From Eubacterium sp. CAG:180 (GTDB taxonomy: Bacteria > Bacillota > Clostridia > Oscillospirales > Acutalibacteraceae): a DNA stretch of 64,000 nucleotides. The DNA is taken from NCBI GenBank assembly GCA_000432435.1, contig HF993129.1, forward strand, positions 1 through 64,000. The letters are read 5' to 3'. The notes beneath the pieces are model-generated. The model ran no database searches. It was not told the DNA's origin and saw nothing but the letters and a program-made list of their open reading frames with translations. Positions 34,079-43,483 of the stretch are shown piece by piece (position 1 is the first letter of the stretch; each line of letters opens with the position of its first letter). The translations under genes were made by a program, and so were the position numbers.

Positions 34079-34495
34079 ATGGAACTTGAGAAAATGGCAA
34101 GGCAGCTCGGCGCTGCTATTCAGCAGGACGAGGCTTATCTTAATTTTGAAAAAGCAAGACTTGCAAATGAGGCTGACGAGGAGCTCAACGACCTTATGGG
34201 CAAAATAAGACTTATACAGATGTCTTATCAGGTTGAGGCTGCCAAGGATGAGCCCGATGAGGATAAAATGAATGGTTTTAACCAGGAATTTCAGGGTGTT
34301 TATTCTCAGATAATGGCTAACAAGAATATGCAGGAATACGAAAAAGCGAGACAGGCTGTTGACGATATGATGAATTATATTACCGGTATTCTCGGCCTTT
34401 GCGTAAACGGTGAGGATCCCGAGACCTGCGATCCGAGAGCTCATCAGCATGATTGCGGCGGCGAATGCTCTTCGTGCAGCGGCTGCAATCATTGA
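34079..34495 (+). CDS. YlbF/YmcA-family protein with cysteine-rich tail
   Basis: The 138-residue protein has the helical Com_YlbF domain (about 1-115): MELEKMARQLGAAIQQDEAYLNFEKA, then FNQEFQGVYSQIMANKNMQEYEKA. Its last 32 residues contain six cysteines and three histidines, including CGGEC and CSGC. In B. subtilis, YmcA, YlbF and YaaT form the Ric complex that carries [4Fe-4S] clusters and influences mRNA processing, sporulation and biofilm. Position directly after miaB matches ymcA. AAAGGAG precedes the ATG. Fe-S or zinc binding by the tail is inferred. Confidence 0.82.
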   Translation: MELEKMARQLGAAIQQDEAYLNFEKARLANEADEELNDLMGKIRLIQMSYQVEAAKDEPDEDKMNGFNQEFQGVYSQIMANKNMQEYEKARQAVDDMMNYITGILGLCVNGEDPETCDPRAHQHDCGGECSSCSGCNH

Positions 34496-34522
34496 TAAAT
34501 TTGATTTTACCGAGGTAAAAAA

Positions 34523-37135
34523 ATGGCTGAATTATCACCTATGATGAAACAATATTTTGAAATAAAAAAGGATTACGGCGATACTATCCTTATGTTTCGT
34601 CTCGGCGATTTTTATGAAATGTTTTTTGATGATGCCAAAACGGCGTCCAAAGAACTTGACCTTGTTTTAACGGGTCGTGACTGTGGCCAGGAGGAACGCG
34701 CGCCCATGTGCGGCGTTCCTTTTCACAGTGCTGACGGGTATATTGCTAAGCTTGTCAGTAAGGGGTACAAGGTTGCTGTATGTGAACAGCTTGAGGACCC
34801 TAAAACGGCTAAAGGTATAGTAAAACGAGATGTAATACGTGTTATTACTGCAGGTACCGTTATCGAAAGCAGTATGCTCGATGAAACAAAAAACAACTAT
34901 CTTTGCTCTTGCTGTCTTTTGTTTGACGGCTTAGGGCTTTGTTTTGTTGATGTTTCAACAGGCGAACTGTATTTAACTGAGTTTTCCGAAAATTATGATG
35001 AAAAAGCGGTAGATGAACTCGCGAGGTTTATGCCGAGCGAGATACTTATGAATAAAGAAACCTCAACTCTTAAAAGATTTTGTACCTTTGTCAGCAAAAA
35101 GACGGAGGCCACCGCCGAAACATTATCATCATCCGAATTCGACTTTGAAAAATGTAAAAATATCGTTCTTTCCCATTTTGAGAAGAGCAGTCTGGATTCA
35201 CTTGATCTTGAGAATAAGAAAAGTGCCGTTTGCGCTTTGGGCGCTGCACTTTCATACTTATATAACGCTCAGAGAAATGACCTCAATAACATAAAAAGTA
35301 TAAATTTCTACTCCGATTCGAGGTTTATGAAAATCGGTCTTTCCACAAGACGCAACCTTGAAATCACCGAAACTATGCGTGACCGCGAGAAAAAGGGGTC
35401 TCTTCTGTGGGTATTGGATAAAACTAAAACAGCTATGGGTAAAAGGCTTATTCGCAATTGGACGGAATGTCCGTTGTATGACTGTGCCGCAATAATAAGG
35501 CGGCAAAATGCGGTCGATGAGCTTTACGGAAACACGCCGTTACGTGAAGAACTTATGTCACTTATGGGCGGAATATATGATATGGAAAGGCTTATGACCC
35601 GTGTTCTTTATAATACGGCAAATGCGAAGGAACTTTTGTCGCTGAAGTCTACGCTGTCTCCGTTGCCGAGAATAAAAGAGATGCTCTCCGGCTGTACATC
35701 TTCTATGCTGAAATCTGTCTATGATAATATTGACCTTCTCGAAGACGTTTATAATCTTGTCAATGACGCGATAAGTGAGGACGCACCGTTTTCCGTAAGA
35801 GAGGGCGGTATGATTAAGGATAATTTCAATGCCGAGCTTGACGAGCTTCGCGATATAGTAAACGGCGGAAAGACTTATCTTGCCGAGCTTGAAAAAAATG
35901 AGCAGGAAAAAACCGGCATTAAGAAGCTTAAAATCGGATACAACCGGGTGTTCGGTTATTTTTATGAAGTACCTAATGCTTTCAAAGAGCTTGTTCCCGA
36001 TGAATACATAAGAAAGCAAACTCTGACAAATTGTGAAAGATACATATCGGAGGAACTAAAAGCACTTGAAACCAAAGTCCTCGGAGCTCAGGAACGAATA
36101 GTCAGCCTTGAATATGAAGTATTCAGCTCTGTGCGTAAAAAAATCGGTGAGCAGTATGAGCGCACTCAGCGCACTTCAAAGGCAATAGCGACCCTTGATG
36201 CGCTTTGCAGTCTCGCTTTTGTTGCTGTTTCAAATAATTATTCTCGCCCCACAGTCAATGCAGGAGATCGTATAAGCATAGTTAACGGAAGACATCCTGT
36301 CATAGAAAAAATGCTCGGTGGTGCGCCATTTGTACCGAATGATACGTCTCTTGATTGTACAGATAATCGAACGCTCATAATAACCGGACCGAATATGGCA
36401 GGTAAGTCTACCTATATGCGTCAGGTTGCCATAATTGTTCTTATGTCTCAAATGGGAAGCTTTGTTCCTGCCGAGAGTGCCGAAATAGGGCTTGTTGACA
36501 GTATTTTCACACGTGTAGGCGCATCCGATGATTTGGCGTCGGGGCAATCGACTTTTATGGTTGAAATGAATGAGGTTGCCGAAATCCTTGAGAATGCCAC
36601 AAAAAAGAGCTTGATTATCCTCGACGAAATCGGCAGAGGTACATCGACATATGACGGAATGAGTATAGCAAAGGCTGTTCTCGAATATGTTACGGACAAG
36701 CATAAAATAGGCGCAAAAACACTGTTTGCGACGCATTATCACGAGCTGACAGAGCTCGAAAATACTCTTGATGGCGTTAAAAATTACAATATTGCCGTTA
36801 AAAAGCGCGGCGATGACATAACATTTTTACGCAGAATTGTACGCGGCGGTGCCGACGGCAGCTACGGTATAGACGTAGCAAAGCTTGCCGGCGTACCGGA
36901 AAGCGTTGTAAGAAGAGCAAGAGCTATTCTTAAATCACTTGAGGCAGAGGGAATTCCGAAAAAAGAATTCCGTGATGATAATAAGTCCGAATCCGGCAGT
37001 GATTTTCAGCTTTCGTTCGAGCAAAACAATAACGATGAAATCCTGGACGAACTTAAAGCGTTGGATGTCAATACTCTTACTCCGATTGAAGCTATGTCAA
37101 AATTATACGAACTTTCAAATAAAGCAAAGCAATAG
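34523..37135 (+). CDS. mutS: DNA mismatch repair protein MutS
   Basis: MutS recognises mismatches and recruits MutL. The 870-residue MutS1-type protein has the mismatch-wedge Phe-x-Glu motif (F30-Y31-E32 in GDFYEMF), connector and lever domains, and the ATPase with Walker A GPNMAGKST from G622, DDLASGQSTF, Walker B IILDEIGRGTSTYDG, and the switch histidine in ATHYHEL. The C-terminal helix-turn-helix (VAKLAGVPESVV) and tetramer region follow. It starts 27 bp after the YlbF gene, with mutL 8 bp downstream. Confidence 0.98.
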   Translation: MAELSPMMKQYFEIKKDYGDTILMFRLGDFYEMFFDDAKTASKELDLVLTGRDCGQEERAPMCGVPFHSADGYIAKLVSKGYKVAVCEQLEDPKTAKGIVKRDVIRVITAGTVIESSMLDETKNNYLCSCCLLFDGLGLCFVDVSTGELYLTEFSENYDEKAVDELARFMPSEILMNKETSTLKRFCTFVSKKTEATAETLSSSEFDFEKCKNIVLSHFEKSSLDSLDLENKKSAVCALGAALSYLYNAQRNDLNNIKSINFYSDSRFMKIGLSTRRNLEITETMRDREKKGSLLWVLDKTKTAMGKRLIRNWTECPLYDCAAIIRRQNAVDELYGNTPLREELMSLMGGIYDMERLMTRVLYNTANAKELLSLKSTLSPLPRIKEMLSGCTSSMLKSVYDNIDLLEDVYNLVNDAISEDAPFSVREGGMIKDNFNAELDELRDIVNGGKTYLAELEKNEQEKTGIKKLKIGYNRVFGYFYEVPNAFKELVPDEYIRKQTLTNCERYISEELKALETKVLGAQERIVSLEYEVFSSVRKKIGEQYERTQRTSKAIATLDALCSLAFVAVSNNYSRPTVNAGDRISIVNGRHPVIEKMLGGAPFVPNDTSLDCTDNRTLIITGPNMAGKSTYMRQVAIIVLMSQMGSFVPAESAEIGLVDSIFTRVGASDDLASGQSTFMVEMNEVAEILENATKKSLIILDEIGRGTSTYDGMSIAKAVLEYVTDKHKIGAKTLFATHYHELTELENTLDGVKNYNIAVKKRGDDITFLRRIVRGGADGSYGIDVAKLAGVPESVVRRARAILKSLEAEGIPKKEFRDDNKSESGSDFQLSFEQNNNDEILDELKALDVNTLTPIEAMSKLYELSNKAKQ

Positions 37136-37143
37136 GTGTTATT

Positions 37144-39054
37144 ATGCCGAAAATTAACCGATTACCCAAAAGTATATATGAACTGATTGCCGCCGGAGAG
37201 GTTGTTGAACGACCGGCTTCGGTTGTCAAAGAGCTTGTTGAAAATTCAATCGACGCAGGCGCAAAAGACATTACGGTCGAAATACAAAACGGCGGAATCA
37301 AGTACATACGTATAACCGACAACGGCTGCGGAATTTCTCGCGAGGATGTACCGCTTGCATTTACAAGTCATGCGACAAGTAAAATATCAAGGGAAGAGGA
37401 CCTTTTTTCAATAGGTACACTTGGCTTTAGAGGTGAGGCGCTTGCCTCAATTTCGGCTGTTTCGCATACCGAAATGCTCACAAGGACAAATGACAGTAAT
37501 ATAGGCACAAGAATGACCGTATCAGGCGGTGAATTTTCAAAATGTGAGGATGCAGGCTGTCCTGTCGGTACAACAATAGTTATAAGAGACCTTTTTTACA
37601 ACACTCCTGCAAGAATGAAATTTTTAAAAACAGATCGTTCGGAGGGAATGGCTGTTGCGGGAATCGTGGATAAAATCGCACTTTCACATCCCGAAATATC
37701 TTTTAGATTTATTAAAGACGGTAAGCAACTTTTATGCACTTCCGGAAACGGTGAGCTCTATTCAGCGATATATTCGGTATTCGGTAAAGAGTTTGCCGAA
37801 ACATTGATTCCTGCATCATATGACATAAACGGAATAACCGTTCGCGGTTATATATCCAAACCTTTTAATTCTCGCGGCTCAAATTCAATGCAGACTTTTT
37901 TTGTAAACGACAGATTTATAAAAAGTAGAACTGCGTGCGCCGCGCTTAACGAGGCGTACAAAAACTCCGTTATGGTAGGGCGATATCCTGCTTGTGTTTT
38001 GTTTATTACAACGCCTCCTCAGGCTGTTGATGTTAATGTCCATCCCGCCAAAACCGAGGTTCGCTTTTCAAATGAAAAAGCGATTTTTGACGTAATTTAT
38101 TATGCGGCGAAAAATGCGTTGAACGGTGATGATTCAAGGCCGCAGGCAAGCTTTAAACGCAATGAATTGCTTGAGCCTGCAAAATCAGAGCCCGTACAGG
38201 AAAGACTTATAATTGATGAGACTTCGCCTGTCGCATCGAGTTCCGATATCGGTTATAATTCTTTCGCGGAGAAACACCGGAATGCTTGTATTCCGAATAA
38301 ACCGCAACAGATTTTTTACGACAGCGGAAAAACGGATTACAATAAAAGCAATGATGACGACACAATAGATTTGTCGGTAAGAACAGCTGTACCGACTCAG
38401 TCTGTTACGCCTCCGATAAGCGAAAACAAAACGGAAATATCCGAAGAGTTCGGAGTTAAAATTGTTGACGACAATGAAAAGGCTGTGAATATACGTTATA
38501 TCGGCGAAGCATTTAAGACATATATATTTGCCGAATTTGACGGAAAGCTTATAATAATAGATAAGCACGCAGCTCATGAAAGAATGTTGTTTAACAAACT
38601 GAAAAAAGAAAACGGAAAAAACGGCAGCCAAATGCTTTTGTCTCCGATAAGCGTTACTTTGAGTAAAGAAGAGTATACTGCAATATTGGAGAATATAGAC
38701 ACCGTGAGAGAGAGCGGGTTTGAAATTGACGATTTCGGTGAAGGAACCGTGATTGTCAGGGCTTGTCCATTAAATCTCGAAAAGGAAAATATTGTTTCTT
38801 TGATTACTGAAATAGCAGGATATTTGCTCAAAAATCAAAGAGATATTTTGCCCGAAAAACTCGATTGGATTTATCACTCAATTGCGTGCCGAGCTGCTAT
38901 TAAAGCAGGCAACGATAACAGCGACTATGAGCTAATGCGTTTTGTAAAAAAATTGCTTACCGACAAAGATGTCCGGTATTGCCCTCACGGCAGACCTGTT
39001 ATTGTTGAAATGACAAAGTATGAATTAGATAAGCAATTCGGGAGAATCCAGTAA
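37144..39054 (+). CDS. mutL: DNA mismatch repair protein MutL
   Basis: MutL links mismatch recognition to strand nicking. The 636-residue protein has the GHKL ATPase motifs ELVENSIDAGA, DNGCGI, GFRGEALASI and a DVNVHPAKTEVRF segment ending the N-terminal region. A long hydrophilic linker (about 330-450) precedes the C-terminal endonuclease domain. The metal motif DQHA(x2)E(x4)E reads DKHAAHERMLFN here (D473, H475, E479), with the final acid replaced by Asn. The CPHGRP motif (C613, H615) is intact. Its stop codon shares a base with the miaA start. Confidence 0.97.
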   Translation: MPKINRLPKSIYELIAAGEVVERPASVVKELVENSIDAGAKDITVEIQNGGIKYIRITDNGCGISREDVPLAFTSHATSKISREEDLFSIGTLGFRGEALASISAVSHTEMLTRTNDSNIGTRMTVSGGEFSKCEDAGCPVGTTIVIRDLFYNTPARMKFLKTDRSEGMAVAGIVDKIALSHPEISFRFIKDGKQLLCTSGNGELYSAIYSVFGKEFAETLIPASYDINGITVRGYISKPFNSRGSNSMQTFFVNDRFIKSRTACAALNEAYKNSVMVGRYPACVLFITTPPQAVDVNVHPAKTEVRFSNEKAIFDVIYYAAKNALNGDDSRPQASFKRNELLEPAKSEPVQERLIIDETSPVASSSDIGYNSFAEKHRNACIPNKPQQIFYDSGKTDYNKSNDDDTIDLSVRTAVPTQSVTPPISENKTEISEEFGVKIVDDNEKAVNIRYIGEAFKTYIFAEFDGKLIIIDKHAAHERMLFNKLKKENGKNGSQMLLSPISVTLSKEEYTAILENIDTVRESGFEIDDFGEGTVIVRACPLNLEKENIVSLITEIAGYLLKNQRDILPEKLDWIYHSIACRAAIKAGNDNSDYELMRFVKKLLTDKDVRYCPHGRPVIVEMTKYELDKQFGRIQ

Positions 39055-39998
39055 TGGATAAAATTAAAATATTGGTAATTGTCGGTCCGACCGCTTCGGG
39101 AAAAACGGCACTTTCGATATCTTGCGCCGAAAAGTTTGGCGGCGAAATTGTATCTGCGGACTCAATGCAAATATATGAGGGCTTAGATATAGCTACTGCT
39201 AAGCCGACCGCAGATGAAATGCACGGCATAAAGCATTATATGATAGGTTTTTTGCCTGCCGATAAAACATACAGCGTAGCAGATTATGTCTGTGATGCAG
39301 AAAAGTATATTAAAGATATTCATGTGCGTGGGAAATTACCTATAATCGTCGGAGGTACCGGACTTTATATTGACAGTCTTGTAAATAATATAAAATTTAC
39401 ACAGTCGCCTACCGACAATGAATTACGTGTAAAATTACAAAAGGAATGTGAAGAAAAGGGGAGCGAAGCTATGCTGTCAAAGCTTCGTGCGATTGACCCT
39501 GATTATGCCGCTTCGCTACACCCCAACAATGTCAAAAGAATAATCAGGGCTTTGGAAATTTATTATTCTACGGGAGAAAATATGAGCTCTGCATTGAAAA
39601 AATCAATATCGGAGCCGTCTCAATATGAACCGGTTTTTATCGGGATAAATTACAGAGACAGGGCAAAGTTGTATGAACGCATTGATAAACGTGTTGATTT
39701 AATGCTTGACAACGGTCTTTTAAAAGAAGCAGAGACGTATTTGGGTAATATGGGTAGTACAGCTGTTCAGGCAATAGGATATAAGGAGCTAAAGCCTTAT
39801 CTTTCGGGTGAAGCCGAGCTTTCTCAGTGCGTTGAAAACCTAAAACGTGCAACGCGCAATTATGCTAAACGGCAATTAACATGGTTTCGCAGAAATCAAA
39901 ATATCAATTGGATTTATCCCGATGAGTATGATACAAGAGATAAAATGCTGAACAAGGTTTATGAAATTATAGAAAGGGCGGGTATTCTTGAGCGATGA
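39054..39998 (+). CDS. miaA: tRNA dimethylallyltransferase MiaA
   Basis: MiaA adds a dimethylallyl group to A37 of UNN-decoding tRNAs, giving i6A, which MiaB then thiomethylates. The 314-residue protein has P-loop GPTASGKTALS (about 10-20), SADSMQIYEGLDIATAKP, a QSP/TDNELR insert region, and C-terminal tRNA-contacting QAIGYKEL and RNYAKRQLTWFR. It overlaps mutL by one base, and the next gene starts 11 bp inside its 3' end. Confidence 0.96.
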   Translation: MDKIKILVIVGPTASGKTALSISCAEKFGGEIVSADSMQIYEGLDIATAKPTADEMHGIKHYMIGFLPADKTYSVADYVCDAEKYIKDIHVRGKLPIIVGGTGLYIDSLVNNIKFTQSPTDNELRVKLQKECEEKGSEAMLSKLRAIDPDYAASLHPNNVKRIIRALEIYYSTGENMSSALKKSISEPSQYEPVFIGINYRDRAKLYERIDKRVDLMLDNGLLKEAETYLGNMGSTAVQAIGYKELKPYLSGEAELSQCVENLKRATRNYAKRQLTWFRRNQNINWIYPDEYDTRDKMLNKVYEIIERAGILER

Positions 39999-41247
39999 AA
40001 AAGTCGTAAAGTTCGGCGGACGAAAAAAGAAGAAAAAATATCTGCCGTTTTTATATGCGGCATTTGCTTTGATTATTGTCGGCATATTTATGTATCAGGT
40101 GTATAAAATCAATTACAGCCCTGTAAAAACCGAAATAGCCCTTGAAAAAACTGTGTCTAATTCGGTATCTACTTCAGCATTTGTGGTGCGCGACGAAACA
40201 CCTATAAAGGCGAATGTTACGGGAACTTTGGTTCCGCTTGTCGAAGACGGTAAGCGTGTGGCAAACGGTGACGACGTTGCAGTTGTGTTCGATTCCGAAA
40301 ATGCGGCAAGAAATTATAATGAACTGAAAAAAGTAAAAGAGGATATTGCGTATTACTCATCGCTTCAAAACAAAGTCGGCGTTCAGACAAATGATGTTGA
40401 AACGCTTGACAACAGGATTTATTCCGCTTGCGATGATTTGGTTTCGGCGATAAATACCGGAGAAGTTGATAATTACTCGGAAAAGGAAAGCACGCTGAGA
40501 GACGCCATTACTTCACGTCAATTATCAACAGGAACAGTTATAGACCCAACGCAAAAACTGAGTGAATTAAACACAAGACTAAGCGAGCTCCAAAAGAATG
40601 AGGGCGGCTATACAAAAATACAGGCAAACAACCCCGGGTATTATATAAGCACTGTTGACGGGTACGAAAATGCAGTATCTTATACAGGTGTTTTAAATCT
40701 GACCACCGACAAAATCGATGCATTGATTGACGGCAGTACATTGCCGAACGCCGACAATTCAAGTTATATGGGTAAGCTTGTTGACGCTTTTAACTGGTAT
40801 ATCCTCTGTGTTATTGATTATAAGGATGCCGCATCATTAAAGGTCGGAGGAAAGATAACCGTTGAATTTACGGGAACGACTGCCGAACCGCTGTCGGCTG
40901 ATGTTGTAAAAATCAACGACGCTGCGGACGGAAGAACGTCAATTATTCTTAAATGCAATCTCATGAACAAAAAATATGCGGTTTTACGTAAAAATCCCGT
41001 TAAACTTATTTTTAATACATATACGGGATATCAGGTAAACAATAAGGCTGTTCGCGAAATCAACGGGCAAAAAGGTGTTTATGTTTTAAACGGTAATATA
41101 GTAAAATTCAAAAAGATAAACATTGTTTATTCCGACTCCGAGTATTCAATTTGTTCCGTTCCCGACGGTGAGAGCGGATATATAAAACAATATGATGAAA
41201 TTATAGTAGAAGGGACTGATCTTTATGACGGAAAAATCCTTGATTGA
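39988..41247 (+). CDS. HlyD-like membrane-anchored protein
   Basis: The 419-residue protein has a basic N terminus (GGRKKKKK), one transmembrane helix (about 18-38) and an extracytoplasmic part resembling membrane-fusion proteins. A barrel-sandwich half (SAFVVRDETPIKANVTGTLVPLVEDGKRVANGDDVAVVF, broken here by function rather than gap) precedes a coiled-coil hairpin (about 105-205) and a second beta region (about 260-410). No transporter partner is adjacent. The start is TTG inside the miaA 3' end. Its location among cell-division genes suggests an envelope role, but function is unknown. Confidence 0.65.
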   Translation: MSDEKVVKFGGRKKKKKYLPFLYAAFALIIVGIFMYQVYKINYSPVKTEIALEKTVSNSVSTSAFVVRDETPIKANVTGTLVPLVEDGKRVANGDDVAVVFDSENAARNYNELKKVKEDIAYYSSLQNKVGVQTNDVETLDNRIYSACDDLVSAINTGEVDNYSEKESTLRDAITSRQLSTGTVIDPTQKLSELNTRLSELQKNEGGYTKIQANNPGYYISTVDGYENAVSYTGVLNLTTDKIDALIDGSTLPNADNSSYMGKLVDAFNWYILCVIDYKDAASLKVGGKITVEFTGTTAEPLSADVVKINDAADGRTSIILKCNLMNKKYAVLRKNPVKLIFNTYTGYQVNNKAVREINGQKGVYVLNGNIVKFKKINIVYSDSEYSICSVPDGESGYIKQYDEIIVEGTDLYDGKILD

Positions 41248-41950
41248 CGAGAAATTTTCCGATATCGAATACAATCTTAAAGCAATCCGTGAGGATATAG
41301 CCGAGGCAGCGATAAAGAGCGGCAGGCGTCCTGAGGATATCGATTTTATGGCGGTAACAAAAACCGTAGATGAGATGTACATAAATCATGCCATCGACTG
41401 CGGTATTACGCTTATCGGTGAAAACAAGGTGCAAGAAATGCTTCGTAAAAAGCCAAACCTTAATTTGAACGGTGTCAGAAAAAATCTTATCGGACATTTA
41501 CAAACAAACAAGGCGTCTCAAATAGTAGGTGAGGTTGACATGATTGAGTCTGTTGACTCGATTAAGATAGCCAAGGAAATAGGAAAGCAGTCTGTTAAAA
41601 AGGGTCTGGTTACCGATGTTTTACTCGAGGTCAATATCGGCCGCGAGGAGAGCAAAACAGGAATAATGCCGGAGGAGCTTGACAGTGTACTTTATGAAGC
41701 TGCAGAAATTAACGGTATTCATATATGCGGACTTATGACAATACCGCCTATTTGCGAAGAAAATACTGAACTTTGTAAATTTTTTGAGAATATATACAAT
41801 ATGTATGTTGACATTAAGAGCAAAAAAATAGATAATGTATGTATGAATGTGCTTTCAATGGGTATGTCGGGCGATTATAAAACCGCAATCCTTGAAGGTT
41901 CAAATCACGTAAGAATCGGTTCAAAGATATTCGGACCGAGAATATATTAA
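41225..41950 (+). CDS. yggS: YggS family pyridoxal phosphate homeostasis protein
   Basis: This 241-residue member of the YggS/PROSC family binds PLP on a TIM barrel and helps control PLP and amino-acid balance. Motifs are FMAVTKTV with the PLP lysine, IGENKVQE, HLIGHLQTNK-type sequence (here NLIGHLQTNKA), VLLEVNIGREESKTG and LSMGMSGDYKTAI. The gene (ylmE in B. subtilis) lies immediately before sepF in many Gram-positives, as it does here. It overlaps the previous gene by 23 bp and has an AAGGGA site. Confidence 0.94.
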   Translation: MTEKSLIDEKFSDIEYNLKAIREDIAEAAIKSGRRPEDIDFMAVTKTVDEMYINHAIDCGITLIGENKVQEMLRKKPNLNLNGVRKNLIGHLQTNKASQIVGEVDMIESVDSIKIAKEIGKQSVKKGLVTDVLLEVNIGREESKTGIMPEELDSVLYEAAEINGIHICGLMTIPPICEENTELCKFFENIYNMYVDIKSKKIDNVCMNVLSMGMSGDYKTAILEGSNHVRIGSKIFGPRIY

Positions 41951-41966
41951 GCGGAGGACTGAAAAA

Positions 41967-42443
41967 ATGAGTTTTTTGGACAAAGTCAAAAATATGGTCA
42001 ATGTATCTGAAGAGGAATATTATGATGATCTGGACTCCGGCGATTACTCATCAAAAGACAGGGACGATGACGACGATGTTCCCGCACCGCGTTCATCACG
42101 TTCTTTTTCAAGAGACAGAGATAGAGACAGAAATGATCCCAATAAAGTTGTAAACATTAATACTACGGCTCAGCTTCAGGTTGTTCTTGCAAAGCCCGAG
42201 AGCTTTGAAGAGGCCAAGGCTGTTGCGGATAATCTTAACGAGAAGAGAACCGTGGTTTTAAACCTTGAATCTGCAAACAGAGATGTAGCAAGACGTCTTG
42301 TAGACTTTTTGAGCGGCGTTGCATATGCCAACGGCGGTCAGTTTAAACGTGTTGCAAACAGTACGTTTATAATCACACCGTACAACGTTGATGTTATGGG
42401 TGATCTTTTGGATGAACTCGAGAACAACGGTATGTTTTTTTAA
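41967..42443 (+). CDS. sepF: Cell division protein SepF
   Basis: SepF anchors and bundles FtsZ filaments at the division site. The 158-residue protein has an amphipathic N-terminal membrane helix (MSFLDKVKNMV), a long Asp/Arg/Ser-rich disordered linker (about 18-58) and the compact C-terminal SepF domain (about 62-150) with FEEAKAVADNLNEKRTVVLNLE and the RRLVDFLSGVAYA dimer helix. The Arg/Asp repeat in the linker is longer than in B. subtilis. It precedes divIVA by 35 bp. Confidence 0.96.
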   Translation: MSFLDKVKNMVNVSEEEYYDDLDSGDYSSKDRDDDDDVPAPRSSRSFSRDRDRDRNDPNKVVNINTTAQLQVVLAKPESFEEAKAVADNLNEKRTVVLNLESANRDVARRLVDFLSGVAYANGGQFKRVANSTFIITPYNVDVMGDLLDELENNGMFF

Positions 42444-42478
42444 TTTGAATTTAAATAAATTTAATAAGGGGTAAAACT

Positions 42479-43459
42479 ATGCTCAATCCTGATAAAATCA
42501 AAGAAAAAGAATTTCAAACGACAGGGCGCGGTTCTTACAGAGCCGACGATGTTGATAGCTTTTTGGCTGAAGTGAGCTCTTCATACGAACAGATGTTTAA
42601 AGAGAACGGAGAGCTTATTAAGAAGATAAGCCTTCTCGCCAATAAAGTGGAAGAATATAAAAAGGACGAGAATTCTTTAAAGGAAGCACTTTTAGCGGCT
42701 CAAAAGCTTGCCGATAAGATTGTTGCCGATGCTAAAGAGAAAATTAAAAGCGATCTTGCCAATGCACAGGATAAAGTTGACGGTATGCTTTCGTCCGCGA
42801 AGGGCGAGGCTGCCGATATAGTGGCAAAGGCTAAAAACGAAGCCGACGGAACAATTCTTCAGGCTAAAAAACAAGCCGACGAAATTCTCGGAACGGTTAA
42901 CAGAAAAGTAACTCAGGAAAGCCTCGCGTTTGATATGCTGCAGAAGGAGTCCTCGGATTTTCGCTCAAAGCTTATCTCGATGTACAAGGAACACTTAAAT
43001 CTTATAAACGATCTTCCTGCCTTAGCTGAAGAAAAGCTTGCGGAAATCGAAAAGAAGGAAGCTGCTCTCGCTCCTAAAGAGGATGAAAAGCCGGAGGTCG
43101 AGCCTGAACAGGAAAAAATTGATGAACCCGATGAGCCCGCTGAGGATACGGAACCCGAGGTAATTCAGGAGGAAGCTGACGAAAAAGAAGACGACGATTC
43201 AGGATTGGAGCGGTTTTCACTTTCGGATATAGGCCCCGCTGATGAATATGATGACATTTCGTCCGATTCACGCTTCGATGATGATTCAGATTCAGGTTTT
43301 TCTCTGAATGTTTCGGATGCTGAGTTCGATGATGAAGACGATTCGACAGAGAACAACTCTGTAGCGGAAAACGATTTGTCCGACGATGACAGCGGTGAGG
43401 CTGATGATGACGAGGACGATGAGCCCGTATCGTTCAAAAGCTTCTTTAAAAAGAAATAA
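42479..43459 (+). CDS. divIVA: DivIVA domain protein
   Basis: DivIVA senses negative membrane curvature at poles and septa and scaffolds other proteins. The 326-residue protein has the N-terminal DivIVA membrane-binding domain (MLNPDKIKEKEFQTTGRGSYRADDVDSFL broken at about residue 29), then a long coiled coil (about 30-190) with Ala/Lys-rich heptads. The last 130 residues are very acidic (Asp/Glu/Ser) and end in FKSFFKKK. The acidic tail is longer than in most homologues and may recruit partners. It sits between sepF and lspA. Confidence 0.93.
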   Translation: MLNPDKIKEKEFQTTGRGSYRADDVDSFLAEVSSSYEQMFKENGELIKKISLLANKVEEYKKDENSLKEALLAAQKLADKIVADAKEKIKSDLANAQDKVDGMLSSAKGEAADIVAKAKNEADGTILQAKKQADEILGTVNRKVTQESLAFDMLQKESSDFRSKLISMYKEHLNLINDLPALAEEKLAEIEKKEAALAPKEDEKPEVEPEQEKIDEPDEPAEDTEPEVIQEEADEKEDDDSGLERFSLSDIGPADEYDDISSDSRFDDDSDSGFSLNVSDAEFDDEDDSTENNSVAENDLSDDDSGEADDDEDDEPVSFKSFFKKK

Positions 43460-43483
43460 GAAATAAATAGTTGAGGTGAACTG

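Noticed and set aside
36230..36742. Leftward open frame of about 170 codons within mutS, Cys/His rich
   Set aside because: It lies across the MutS ATPase domain on the opposite strand; its composition follows from the reverse complement of mutS codons.
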